NCBI GenBank assembly: GCA_045649405.1
Contig: JAZRPW010000059.1
Location: 1-33,063, forward strand
Direction: 5' to 3'
Source of the DNA: RUG11462 sp045649405
Lineage (GTDB): Bacteria > Bacillota > Clostridia > Oscillospirales > Acutalibacteraceae
Length of the DNA stretch: 33,063 nucleotides
Shown: one piece after another, positions 8,544 to 15,898 of the stretch
How positions within the stretch are numbered: the first letter of the stretch is position 1
How the letters are laid out: the number at the start of each line of letters is the position of its first letter
Notes under the pieces: model-generated
Database searches by the model: none
What the model was told of the DNA's origin: nothing
Seen by the model: the letters and a program-made list of their open reading frames with translations, nothing else
Translations under genes and position numbers: made by a program

Positions 8544-8576
8544 ATTATCTTGAGCGCTCTTTTAAAGCGCGGTCAA
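8544..8576 (-). promoter_or_regulatory. Possible ssrA promoter inside the end of smpB
   Basis: GATAAT (8549-8544) overlaps the smpB stop codon and lies 4 bases before the tmRNA 5' end, which fits direct initiation. The best -35, TTGACC (8576-8571), is 21 bases away, longer than ideal, so this is tentative; processing from an smpB read-through transcript is the alternative. Confidence 0.35.
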
Positions 8577-9009
8577 TATCTCTAGCTGCTTGTTTTTTAG
8601 CCAAAGTTTCACGCTTGTCGTGAAGATTTTTACCTTTACAAAGTCCGATTTCAACTTTAACACGTGAATTTTTAAAATATACAGAAGTTGGAATAAGAGT
8701 TAATCCTTCTTGTTTGATTTTGCCAAAAAGTCTATCAATTTCTTTTCTGTGCATCAAAAGTTTTCTAACTCTAAATGGGTCTTTGTTAAAAATGTTGCCT
8801 TGCTCATAAGGAGAAATATGCATTCCATTAACAAACAACTCACCGTTTTTAATCATACACCAGCTTTCTTTAAGATTAATTCTGCCAGCTCTGATTGATT
8901 TAACTTCTGTACCAACAAGTTCGATTCCTGCTTCGAACTTTTCAAGTACAAAGTATTCATGATATGCTTTTTTGTTGTTTGAAACAATTTTTACTGAGTC
9001 TTTGCTCAA
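8545..9009 (-). CDS. smpB: SsrA-binding protein SmpB
   Basis: A 154-residue protein starting with TTG (MSKDSVKIVSNNKKA). Family blocks are all present: EAGIELVGTEVKSIRAG, INLKESWCMIKNGELFVNGMH, YEQGNIFN, RKLLMHRKEIDRL, LTLIPTSVYFKNSRVKVEIGL and the basic tail KGKNLHDKRETLAKK. SmpB is an oligonucleotide-binding-fold protein that binds the tRNA-like domain of tmRNA and guides it into the empty A site of stalled ribosomes. Its tmRNA partner follows directly. It is downstream of recR in an apparent rnjA-ybaB-recR-smpB-ssrA run. Confidence 0.96.
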   Translation of the reverse strand: MSKDSVKIVSNNKKAYHEYFVLEKFEAGIELVGTEVKSIRAGRINLKESWCMIKNGELFVNGMHISPYEQGNIFNKDPFRVRKLLMHRKEIDRLFGKIKQEGLTLIPTSVYFKNSRVKVEIGLCKGKNLHDKRETLAKKQAARDIDRALKERSR

Positions 9010-9029
9010 AGCAAGAACCTACCTTTCTT

Positions 9030-9632
9030 TTAATCTAATTCGCTTCTGCCTTCAAAAGCACGAAGCAATGTAACTTCGTCAGAATATTCAAGTGAAGCAC
9101 CAACTGGAATTCCGTAAGCAAGCCTTGTAACTTTAATTTCAAAAGGTTTAAGAAGTTTTGAAATGTACATTGCAGTTGCCTCACCGTCAACAGTTGGACT
9201 TGTAGCCATAATTACTTCTTCAATGTCTTCATTTGTAACTCTGTAAAGTAATTCTTTAATTTTTAATGTTTCAGGTGTAATTCCGTCGATTGGAGAAAGA
9301 AGTCCGTGTAAAACGTGATAAGTTCCAGAGAATTCTTTTGTTCTTTCAAACGCAATTACATCTTGTGGAGATTCAACAACACAAATTTGATTTGAGTTTC
9401 GTGTTGAATCTGAACAAACAGAACAAAGTGTTGTGTCGGTTAAAGTTTGACATTTTTCACAATATCTAACATTCTTTTTTGCTTCAACCATAACTTTTGC
9501 AAAATCTTCAACCTGAGTTTCAGATAAACTCAAAAGATGAAATGCAATTCGTGATGCTGATTTTCTGCCAATCGAAGGGAGTGATGTGAATTTGTCAATC
9601 AAACTTTCAATAGATGGTATATTATAAGCCAT
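9030..9632 (-). CDS. recR: Recombination mediator RecR
   Basis: A 200-residue protein with the helix-hairpin-helix start (SLIDKFTSLPSIGRKSASRIA), a four-cysteine zinc finger (C58, C61, C70, C73), and a Toprim domain (ICVVESPQDVIAFERT, YHVLHGLLSPIDGITPE, EVIMATSPTVDGEATAMYI). The C-terminal LAYGIPVGASLEYSDEVTL is the family Walker B-like tail. With RecF/RecO it loads RecA on gaps coated with single-strand-binding protein. It follows ybaB, the usual partner, though dnaX, often upstream, is not here. AAGGAA precedes the ATG. Confidence 0.96.
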   Translation of the reverse strand: MAYNIPSIESLIDKFTSLPSIGRKSASRIAFHLLSLSETQVEDFAKVMVEAKKNVRYCEKCQTLTDTTLCSVCSDSTRNSNQICVVESPQDVIAFERTKEFSGTYHVLHGLLSPIDGITPETLKIKELLYRVTNEDIEEVIMATSPTVDGEATAMYISKLLKPFEIKVTRLAYGIPVGASLEYSDEVTLLRAFEGRSELD

Positions 9633-9643
9633 AATATTATTCC

Positions 9644-9991
9644 TTAAAACAAGCCAGGAATGTTAAGACCAGCTGTCATGCCTGACATTGCTGATTCAGA
9701 TTCAGCAGTTGCAGCATCGATTGCTTGGTTTACTGCAGTGATAATTAAATCTTCAAGCATTTCTGGGTCTTCTTTAGCGTCTTCAATTAAATCAGGGCTG
9801 ATTTCTAATGAAGTGATGTTGTGCTTACCGGTTACAGTAGCTTTAACCATTCCGCCACCTGCTTGAGCTGAGTATTCTTTTTCTTCAAGTTCTGCTTGCA
9901 TTTTTTCCATATTCATTTGCATTTCTTGCGCTTGGCGAAGAAGTTCTGCTTGTGATTTTGGTTGATATTCCTTTGGTAATCTTGCTTTCAT
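9644..9991 (-). CDS. ybaB: YbaB/EbfC family nucleoid-associated protein
   Basis: A 115-residue protein with a helical start rich in Q, M and E (LLRQAQEMQMNMEKMQAEL), the conserved GGGMVKATVTGKHNITSLEI strand pair, and LEDLIITAVNQAIDAAT. Family members are small DNA-binding dimers nearly always encoded next to recR, as here (11 bases apart). The glycine- and methionine-rich tail ending NIPGLF is typical. The physiological role is not well defined. Confidence 0.94.
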   Translation of the reverse strand: MKARLPKEYQPKSQAELLRQAQEMQMNMEKMQAELEEKEYSAQAGGGMVKATVTGKHNITSLEISPDLIEDAKEDPEMLEDLIITAVNQAIDAATAESESAMSGMTAGLNIPGLF

Positions 9992-10013
9992 GTTTTTATA
10001 TATCCTTTCAAAT

Positions 10014-11819
10014 TTATATTTCCATAATAATTGGTAAAATCATTGGGCTTCTTCGTGTTTTGTCGTATAAATATCTTGACAAATCGTCTCTAACGCGCGC
10101 TTTCATTGAAACCCAATCAGTATAACCTTTTCTTGAAACGTCATCTATACAGTCATAAACAACTTCTTTAATCTCGTTCATCAAGTCTTCGCTTTCTTTT
10201 ACATAAACAAAGCCACGAGAAACAATATCTGGTCCTGACAAAATTTCTCCAGTTGATGAATCAACAGTAGCCACAACGATAATAATTCCGTCTTCGGCTA
10301 AATGCTTTCTATCTCGAAGAACGATACTTCCGACATCGCCAACGCCATAGCCATCAACCAAAACTCTGCCTGATTGAACTGCGCCGTTTTGTTTGATTTC
10401 TTTATTTGTAACTTCAATAACTTTACCATTTTCGCTTATGATGATGTTTTTGCTATCAATTCCAATTTCTTTAGCGAGTGTTTTGTGATGAGCAAGTTGT
10501 TTTCTTTCGCCATGAACTGGTATGAAAAATTTTGGTTTAATCATTGCTAACATTATTTTAAGTTCTTCTTGACAGGCGTGTCCAGAAACATGAACATCAT
10601 ACAACTTTTCATAAATAACATTAGCACCGAGTTTCATAAGACCATTAACAACATTTGAAACGGTTTTTTCATTGCCAGGAATCGGACTTGCACTAATGAT
10701 AATTGTATCACTGCTAGAAATTGAAACGCTTTTGTGAGTGTTTTGCGCCATTCTATGCAAAGCGCTCATAGGTTCGCCTTGTGAGCCGGTTGTCATAATA
10801 ACAAGTTGGTTAGGGGAGTAGTTGTTGATAGTTTTCATATCAATCAAAACGCCTTGTGGAATTGATAAATAACCAAGTCTAGTTGCAACATCAACTACAT
10901 TAACCATTGACCTGCCCAAAACAGCCACTTTTCTGTTGCATTTTACCGCTTCGTCAATAATTTGTTGCATTCTGTGAATGTTAGATGAAAATGTAGCAAC
11001 AATGATTCTATCATTTTTTGCTTTTTTGAATAAGTTTGAAAAAGAAGCGCCAACTGTTTTTTCGCTATGAGTAATGCCTTCGCGTTCTGCATTTGTAGAG
11101 TCAGAAAGAAGTGCTAAAACTCCATTTTTGCCAATTTCAGAAAGGCGAGCGACATCAATCATATCGCCACTAATTGGTGTTGAATCAAACTTAAAGTCGC
11201 CGGTTTGCAACACTGTTCCGCATGGTGTTTTAATTGCAAAAGCAACGGCATCTGGAATTGAGTGATTTACATGAATAAACTCAACACTGAATTTGCCACA
11301 TTTTACAACATCTCCAGGTTTTTGTTCAACCAATTTTACTAAACCTGAAAGATTGTGCTCAACAAGTTTGCCTTCGATTAAGCCGAGTGTTAATGCTCTT
11401 GAATAAACAGGTGCATTGATTTCTTTTAAAAGATATGGCACAGCGCCAATGTGGTCTTCGTGACCGTGAGTGATAAAGATACCTTTAATTTTTTCTTTGT
11501 TTTTAATTACATAAGTTAAATCAGGAATAACCATATCAACGCCAAGCATTTCATCATCAGGAAAAGCAAGGCCACAATCGACAATAATCATTTCATCTTC
11601 GTATTCATAAACAGTACAGTTTTTGCCGATTTCATCTAAACCACCAAGTGGAATAATTTTTAAAGGAGACTTTGGTGCTGTCTCTTTTTTAGGTTGAATT
11701 GTTTTTTTTGTAACAACCTTTTTAGAATATTTATAATGTTTTTTGCTTTGAGAATTCTTCTTTGAATTTACATTAGTTTTTTTAGTCTTAGTTTTATTAG
11801 TTTTTTTGTTTTCTTGCAT
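10014..11819 (-). CDS. rnjA: Ribonuclease J
   Basis: I choose the ATG at 11819 (601 residues), which has a perfect AGGAGG 6 bases before it; the ATG at 11840 is upstream of that site. The first 50 residues form a Lys/Thr/Asn-rich disordered extension. The metallo-beta-lactamase core then has the zinc motif HGHEDH (H118, H120, D122, H123), the VIPDLTYV region, VNHSIPDA, LQTGDFKFDSTP, the beta-CASP domain (SDSTNAEREG, TTGSQGEPMSAL, VHVSGHA) and a C-terminal dimerisation domain. RNase J is a 5'-3' exonuclease and endonuclease central to mRNA decay and rRNA maturation in Firmicutes. It leads the ybaB-recR-smpB-ssrA run, with a good promoter at 11962-11990. Confidence 0.95.
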   Translation of the reverse strand: MQENKKTNKTKTKKTNVNSKKNSQSKKHYKYSKKVVTKKTIQPKKETAPKSPLKIIPLGGLDEIGKNCTVYEYEDEMIIVDCGLAFPDDEMLGVDMVIPDLTYVIKNKEKIKGIFITHGHEDHIGAVPYLLKEINAPVYSRALTLGLIEGKLVEHNLSGLVKLVEQKPGDVVKCGKFSVEFIHVNHSIPDAVAFAIKTPCGTVLQTGDFKFDSTPISGDMIDVARLSEIGKNGVLALLSDSTNAEREGITHSEKTVGASFSNLFKKAKNDRIIVATFSSNIHRMQQIIDEAVKCNRKVAVLGRSMVNVVDVATRLGYLSIPQGVLIDMKTINNYSPNQLVIMTTGSQGEPMSALHRMAQNTHKSVSISSSDTIIISASPIPGNEKTVSNVVNGLMKLGANVIYEKLYDVHVSGHACQEELKIMLAMIKPKFFIPVHGERKQLAHHKTLAKEIGIDSKNIIISENGKVIEVTNKEIKQNGAVQSGRVLVDGYGVGDVGSIVLRDRKHLAEDGIIIVVATVDSSTGEILSGPDIVSRGFVYVKESEDLMNEIKEVVYDCIDDVSRKGYTDWVSMKARVRDDLSRYLYDKTRRSPMILPIIMEI

Positions 11820-11961
11820 TAAATACCTCCTAAAATGCATAACAAGAGAAAGACAAATTCTTGAAGAAAATTGCCCTAAGGTTTGATATTAACTGACTTT
11901 TATCCGTTCTCGACAGTTGTTTTATATATATTAATTTAAATAGGTTCTATTTATTATTAAT

Positions 11962-11990
11962 ATTTTAATCTAAAATTAACAATATGTCAA
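11962..11990 (-). promoter_or_regulatory. SigA-type promoter for rnjA
   Basis: On the minus strand, a perfect TTGACA (11990-11985), 17-base spacer and TAAAAT (11967-11962) lie about 140 bases before the rnjA start, leaving a long untranslated leader. The divergent hemW promoter begins only 10 bases away. Confidence 0.72.
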
Positions 11991-11999
11991 GTTTTTGTA

Positions 12000-12028
12000 T
12001 AGACAAATGCATAAAAATATATTACAAT
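12000..12028 (+). promoter_or_regulatory. SigA-type promoter for hemW-ispF
   Basis: TAGACA (12000-12005), a 17-base spacer and TACAAT (12023-12028) precede hemW by about 19 bases. An overlapping pair TTGTAT (11995-12000) and TATATT (12018-12023), also 17 bases apart, is an alternative. Confidence 0.5.
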
Positions 12029-12046
12029 AATCAAAGAGGTGAGTGC

Positions 12047-13093
12047 ATGCGTGGATTATATATTCATATTCCTTTTTGTGCTTCAAAATGTGATTACTGT
12101 GATTTTTATTCAATTAATTATAATTCTAATGTTGTTGAAAAATATGTCGAAGAAGTTTGTGAAAGACTTAAAAATTTGAATTATGTTTTTGACACTGTAT
12201 ATTTTGGAGGTGGAACACCTTCTATAATTGGTGCAGAAAAATTAGTTAAAATTTTGAACTTGGTTAATTATAAACAAGGTGCTGAAATCACTGTAGAAGT
12301 TAACCCAAAATCATATAAGCAAGATTTTTTTGATAAAATCTTTGAAGTCGGATTTAACAGAGTTTCAATTGGAATGCAGTCAGGTAATGATGCTGAATTA
12401 TTGTCTTTAACAAGAAAACATAAGTTTCAAGATGTTGAAAAGACATTAAATTTTGCTAGAAAAGCTGGTTTTGATAACATTTCTTTAGATGTTATGATTG
12501 GTATTGAAAACCAAACCTTTGATTCACTTGATGACACTATCGAAAAATGTTTTTCGCTTAATCCTGAACATATATCTTGTTATATGCTTAAAATTGAAGA
12601 AAATACGCCGTTTTTTAATGCAAAACTAGATTTGCCTGATGAAGAAACTGTTACAGATATGTATTTAAAGTTGTGCGAAAAAATGAAAAATAACGGTTAT
12701 CATCAATATGAGATTTGTAATTTTTCAAAAGAGAATAAACAAAGCAAACATAATTTGATTTACTGGGAATGTGAAGAGTATTTAGGAATTGGTCCTGGTG
12801 CACATTCATTTATCGGTGGTAAAAGATATTATTTCCCAAATGATATTAATTATTTTTTAGATAAAAATGAAATGATTTTTGACACTGATGGAGGCAGTAA
12901 TTTTGAGAAGACAATGCTTGGACTAAGACTTTCTAAAGGTGTTTGTTTAGAAAGTTTTGATAAAAAAGCTCTTGAAAAAATTGAAAAGTATGTTAAATTA
13001 GGATTTGGAATAATTGATGGTAATCATTTTAAATTAAATCCCAAAGGTTTTTTAATTCAAAATACAATTTTGATTGATTTGATGGAGGAATAA
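12047..13093 (+). CDS. hemW: Radical SAM protein HemW (HemN-like)
   Basis: The start is set at the ATG at 12047 (348 residues), behind AGAGGTG and giving the usual MRGLYIHIPFC beginning. C11, C15 and C18 form the CxxxCxYC iron-sulfur motif. YFGGGTPSII, VEVNPKSY, NRVSIGMQSGND and IGPGAHSF are the SAM and substrate blocks. It lacks the N-terminal extension and extra cysteine of true coproporphyrinogen dehydrogenase HemN, so HemW, a proposed heme chaperone, is the better name. A normal-length C-terminal winged region is present. Its last codons contain the ribosome site for ispF. Confidence 0.9.
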   Translation: MRGLYIHIPFCASKCDYCDFYSINYNSNVVEKYVEEVCERLKNLNYVFDTVYFGGGTPSIIGAEKLVKILNLVNYKQGAEITVEVNPKSYKQDFFDKIFEVGFNRVSIGMQSGNDAELLSLTRKHKFQDVEKTLNFARKAGFDNISLDVMIGIENQTFDSLDDTIEKCFSLNPEHISCYMLKIEENTPFFNAKLDLPDEETVTDMYLKLCEKMKNNGYHQYEICNFSKENKQSKHNLIYWECEEYLGIGPGAHSFIGGKRYYFPNDINYFLDKNEMIFDTDGGSNFEKTMLGLRLSKGVCLESFDKKALEKIEKYVKLGFGIIDGNHFKLNPKGFLIQNTILIDLMEE

Positions 13094-13096
13094 TAT

Positions 13097-13567
13097 ATGA
13101 GAGTAGGTATTGGTTACGATGTTCATAAATTAGTTGAAAACAGAAAACTAATTATTGGTGGTGTAGAAATACCTTATGAAAAAGGTTTGCTTGGACATTC
13201 TGATGCAGATGTTTTGTTGCATGCAATTTCTGATGCTTTATTAGGTGCTGCATCTATCGGTGATATAGGATTATTATTTCCAGATAATGATGAAAAATTC
13301 AAAGATGCAGATTCTTTAGTACTTCTTAAAGAGGTTGTTAAAACAATTAAACACAAGGGGTACACCGTTGGTAATATTGATTCAATTATTATTGCTCAGA
13401 AACCTAAAATGAGAAGTTATATTGATGAAATGCGCAAAAACATTGCTAATGCTTGTGAAATTGATTTTGATGATGTTTGCGTCAAAGCAACAACTGAAGA
13501 GGGATTAGGGTTCACTGGCGAAGGTTTAGGGATTGCTGCAAAAGCGATAGTTTTACTTAACAAATAG
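13097..13567 (+). CDS. ispF: 2-C-methyl-D-erythritol 2,4-cyclodiphosphate synthase
   Basis: A 156-residue protein with the metal-binding D8-x-H10 in GIGYDVHKL, the HSDADVLLHAISDALLGA block, DIGLLFPDND, and KATTEEGLGFTGEGLGIAA near the end. IspF makes MEcPP in the MEP isoprenoid pathway. GGAGG lies inside the end of hemW. A hairpin terminator follows the stop. Together with ispA earlier in the window this shows the organism uses the MEP route. Confidence 0.96.
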   Translation: MRVGIGYDVHKLVENRKLIIGGVEIPYEKGLLGHSDADVLLHAISDALLGAASIGDIGLLFPDNDEKFKDADSLVLLKEVVKTIKHKGYTVGNIDSIIIAQKPKMRSYIDEMRKNIANACEIDFDDVCVKATTEEGLGFTGEGLGIAAKAIVLLNK

Positions 13568-13579
13568 ATATTACAAAAT

Positions 13580-13616
13580 ATAACCTTAGTGCATAAAATG
13601 TACTAGGGTTATTTTT
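13580..13616 (+). terminator. Intrinsic terminator after ispF
   Basis: A 15-bp hairpin (13580-13594 with 13598-13612, including a few G-T pairs) with a 3-base AAA loop is followed by TTTTT. It ends the hemW-ispF unit. Confidence 0.7.
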
Positions 13617-13637
13617 ATGTAACTAAGGAGGTAAAAC

Positions 13638-13841
13638 ATGAACAAAGAATTAATTTACATTGGTTCAGTTAACAAGGCGTTTAAAGCAAAAGAGGTTTTA
13701 AAACACAACGGCATAGAGTCTAAAATTGAACGTAGTTTGTCCACTAACGAAAATGGTTGTGGTTACAGCATTTTGTTGGTTGAATATACAGAAAAAGCAA
13801 AAGAGATTCTCAAAATCAATGGAATTATTGATGAGAGTTGA
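13638..13841 (+). CDS. DUF3343 family protein, putative sulfur/selenium carrier
   Basis: A 67-residue protein. The start ELIYIGSVNKAFKAKEVLK resembles the DUF3343 opening in which a helix follows a short strand, and NGCGYSILL carries the single conserved cysteine (C41) expected of the family. AAGGAGG lies 7 bases before the ATG. It overlaps the cysteine desulfurase gene or ends just before it, a common pairing. In the family this cysteine is proposed to carry a sulfur or selenium atom passed from a desulfurase. The carrier role is inference from context; no biochemical role is proven here. Confidence 0.78.
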   Translation: MNKELIYIGSVNKAFKAKEVLKHNGIESKIERSLSTNENGCGYSILLVEYTEKAKEILKINGIIDES

Positions 13842-13846
13842 TTGAT

Positions 13847-14953
13847 TTGATTTATTTTGATAATGCTGCTACAACATACAAAAAACCACAATCTGTTTAT
13901 GATGCGGTTAATAAAGCATTAAGGTTATATAGTTCAAATCCTGGCAGAAGTGGACATAGACTGTCAATGTTGGTTTCTGAACAAATTTACAAAACAAGAG
14001 AAAAAGTTGCAGAATTTTTTGGTGCTAATTCTTATGAAAATGTTGTTTTTACTGCGAATTGCACTTCTTCAATAAATTTGGTTTTAAATGGATTGCTTAA
14101 AAAAGGTGACCATTTTTTGATTTCTGATTTAGAACACAATAGCGTATCGCGTACTGCATATAATTTAACAAAAAACGGTGTTGAGTTGAGTATATTTGAG
14201 GTTGATGAAAATGACGAAAAAACAGTTTTGAATATACAAAAACTAATAAAATATAACACCAAGGCGATTGTTTGCACACATGCTTCTAATGTATTTGGTA
14301 TAAAGTTGCCAATATATAAAATTGGTGCATTATGCAAGAAGAATAATCTGGCATTTATCGTGGATGCTGCTCAAACAGCGGGAATTGAAGGCATCAATAT
14401 GTTAAGAGATAACATCAACTATCTTTGCATTGCGCCACATAAAGGATTGTATGCTCCAATGGGTGTGGGCATTCTTATAACAGATGATAACCCAAAACCA
14501 TTAATTTTTGGTGGCACAGGAAGTTATTCTGCTTCGTTTAATCAACCTGAATTTTTGCCAGATAAATACGAAAGTGGCACAATTAATGTTCCGGGTATTA
14601 TTGGAATTTCTGCCGGAATAGATTTTGTTAAAAAATTTCGAAATGAAATAATCGCAAAAGAAAAAACTATTATTGAATATATTTACTACAAGTTCAAAGA
14701 TAATCATAATTTAATTTTGTATAACAAACCAACTATACCAGTTTTATCATTCAATATAAAAGGGGAGAAGAGTGAGTCAGTTGCTGAGTATCTAAACAAA
14801 AATAATATTTGTGTTAGAGCGGGGTTGCATTGTTCACCACTTGCACACCATAAATTTGGTACTGATGAAATTGGAACTGTTAGAATTTCTCCTTCGTTTT
14901 TTAACTGTTTTGATGAAGCCAAAATGTTAGTTGATTTGATTTATAAATTTTAA
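13847..14953 (+). CDS. Cysteine desulfurase (class V aminotransferase fold)
   Basis: No ATG is available; the TTG at 13847 gives the canonical start of the family (IYFDNAATT) and follows GAGAG, so I prefer it to the TTG at 13838. The 368-residue protein has the PLP lysine in APHKGLY (K199), DAAQTAG as the PLP-binding aspartate block, ESGTINVPGI, and the catalytic cysteine in RAGLHCSP (C329). It removes sulfur (or selenium) from cysteine (or selenocysteine) as an enzyme-bound persulfide. It belongs to the group of desulfurases often found with DUF3343 proteins. Substrate choice is not visible in the sequence. Confidence 0.9.
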   Translation: MIYFDNAATTYKKPQSVYDAVNKALRLYSSNPGRSGHRLSMLVSEQIYKTREKVAEFFGANSYENVVFTANCTSSINLVLNGLLKKGDHFLISDLEHNSVSRTAYNLTKNGVELSIFEVDENDEKTVLNIQKLIKYNTKAIVCTHASNVFGIKLPIYKIGALCKKNNLAFIVDAAQTAGIEGINMLRDNINYLCIAPHKGLYAPMGVGILITDDNPKPLIFGGTGSYSASFNQPEFLPDKYESGTINVPGIIGISAGIDFVKKFRNEIIAKEKTIIEYIYYKFKDNHNLILYNKPTIPVLSFNIKGEKSESVAEYLNKNNICVRAGLHCSPLAHHKFGTDEIGTVRISPSFFNCFDEAKMLVDLIYKF

Positions 14954-15037
14954 CAAATTGATATTTAGTAATGTTTAACAAATTACAATTTGTAACAATT
15001 AGTATGTGCAAATTCAGCCTTGAACACAACTAATTGT

Positions 15038-15188
15038 GGTTTACATAAAAGGTTTACATAAAAATTCGTCACTTAACATAAAAAACAGATGAAAATTTTG
15101 TTAGTTTATATGAAAAGTTTAAAAATTGATTTTTTTGATTGATTTATGTAAACGGATTTGTTATAATACTTTAGCACTGTTTACATAA
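15038..15188. repeat. Cluster of GTTTACATAA motifs before spoIIM
   Basis: The 301-base gap between the desulfurase and spoIIM holds four exact copies of GTTTACATAA: two within a perfect 13-bp tandem repeat GGTTTACATAAAA (15038-15050, 15051-15063), one inverted (15144-15153) and one direct (15179-15188). CTTAACATAAAAA at 15072 is a close variant. The inverted and last copies bracket the -10 element, the layout of an operator. The motif on the other strand, TTATGTAAAC, equals the XerD-binding arm of the Bacillus subtilis dif site. The rest of the gap shows nothing else clear. Confidence 0.65.
15139..15167 (+). promoter_or_regulatory. SigA-type promoter for spoIIM-xerD
   Basis: TTGATT (15139-15144), 17-base spacer and perfect TATAAT (15162-15167). 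One TTATGTAAAC element overlaps the spacer and another lies just after the expected start point. Confidence 0.68.
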
Positions 15189-15210
15189 TTATTTGTAATA
15201 AGTTGTCCGT

Positions 15211-15241
15211 TGTTTTCATAATTTATACTAATATGAAAACA
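15211..15241. repeat. Perfect 10-bp inverted repeat just before spoIIM
   Basis: TGTTTTCATA (15211-15220) and TATGAAAACA (15232-15241) are perfect inverse copies with an 11-base AT spacer, ending 13 bases before the spoIIM start. It could be an operator or a leader hairpin; the weak pair TTGTCC/TACTAA, 17 bases apart, overlaps it. Confidence 0.5.
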
Positions 15242-15254
15242 AATGGGTGATAAT

Positions 15255-15875
15255 ATGAGCAAATGTTTACAGGTTTGCGAAAGAAGATGCAATACAAATT
15301 TTTTTAAACATAATTATGAAATTGTTGTTTTGCTAATTATGTTTTTATTTGGTTTGATTGTAGGAACATTTTCTGTTGCAGTTTGTAAAGATGAAAGTTT
15401 TTATGGATTAGACAATTATTTGCTTGAATATTTATCTTTTTTGAAGTTGAATGGTTTTATTACTATATTTTCAAAATATCTTTTGATTTTTGTTTCATTA
15501 ATAATTTTCAACTTTTTAATCGGTATGTGTTTGCTAGGTAAATCTATTTTGTGTTTTTTTGCATTTGTCTATTCTTTTGGAATAGGTAGCGTTGTATCAT
15601 TTGTTTATATGAAATATGATTTACAAGGAGTTTTGTTTACAGTATTTTGCTTAGCACTTGGTATATTTCTTTTTTCAATCAATTATTTATTGAGTTTAAG
15701 AAATTCAATTGTGTTTTCAAAAAGCATTTGTCAATATTGTTTTTTTGGAAACGAGAGTAAAGTTGATATTAAGAAATATGTTTTAAAATATTTAGTACAT
15801 ATTATTTTATGTGTTTTTATTGCAATTGTTTTTGCTTTTAACACTGGAAGTTTTATAGAAAGGTTTAATTTTTGA
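15255..15875 (+). CDS. spoIIM: Stage II sporulation protein M
   Basis: I use the ATG at 15255 (206 residues), behind GGGTG; the ATG at 15243 precedes that site. The protein has about five membrane helices: a first one containing the FLFGLIVGTFSV motif, then segments with LNGFITIFSKYLL, FLIGMCLLGKSILCFFAFVYSFGIG, FTVFCLALGIFLF and a last one near residues 180-200. SpoIIM is part of the DMP peptidoglycan-degrading complex that drives forespore engulfment. The similarity is weak but adjacency to xerD supports it strongly, as spoIIM and xerD are neighbours in many spore-formers. Confidence 0.8.
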   Translation: MSKCLQVCERRCNTNFFKHNYEIVVLLIMFLFGLIVGTFSVAVCKDESFYGLDNYLLEYLSFLKLNGFITIFSKYLLIFVSLIIFNFLIGMCLLGKSILCFFAFVYSFGIGSVVSFVYMKYDLQGVLFTVFCLALGIFLFSINYLLSLRNSIVFSKSICQYCFFGNESKVDIKKYVLKYLVHIILCVFIAIVFAFNTGSFIERFNF

Positions 15876-15898
15876 ATTAATTATAGGATTGTTAACTG

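Noticed and set aside
11820..11840. Earlier rnjA start at 11840
   Set aside because: The AGGAGG ribosome site lies between the two ATGs, so only the downstream ATG fits.
15038..15063. Start of a CRISPR array
   Set aside because: The 13-bp units are directly adjacent with no spacers and no cas genes.
15144..15216. A chromosomal dif site near xerD
   Set aside because: The XerD arm is present, but no matching XerC arm sits at a 6-8 base spacing; the closest (ACTTATTACAA, other strand) leaves only 4 bases.
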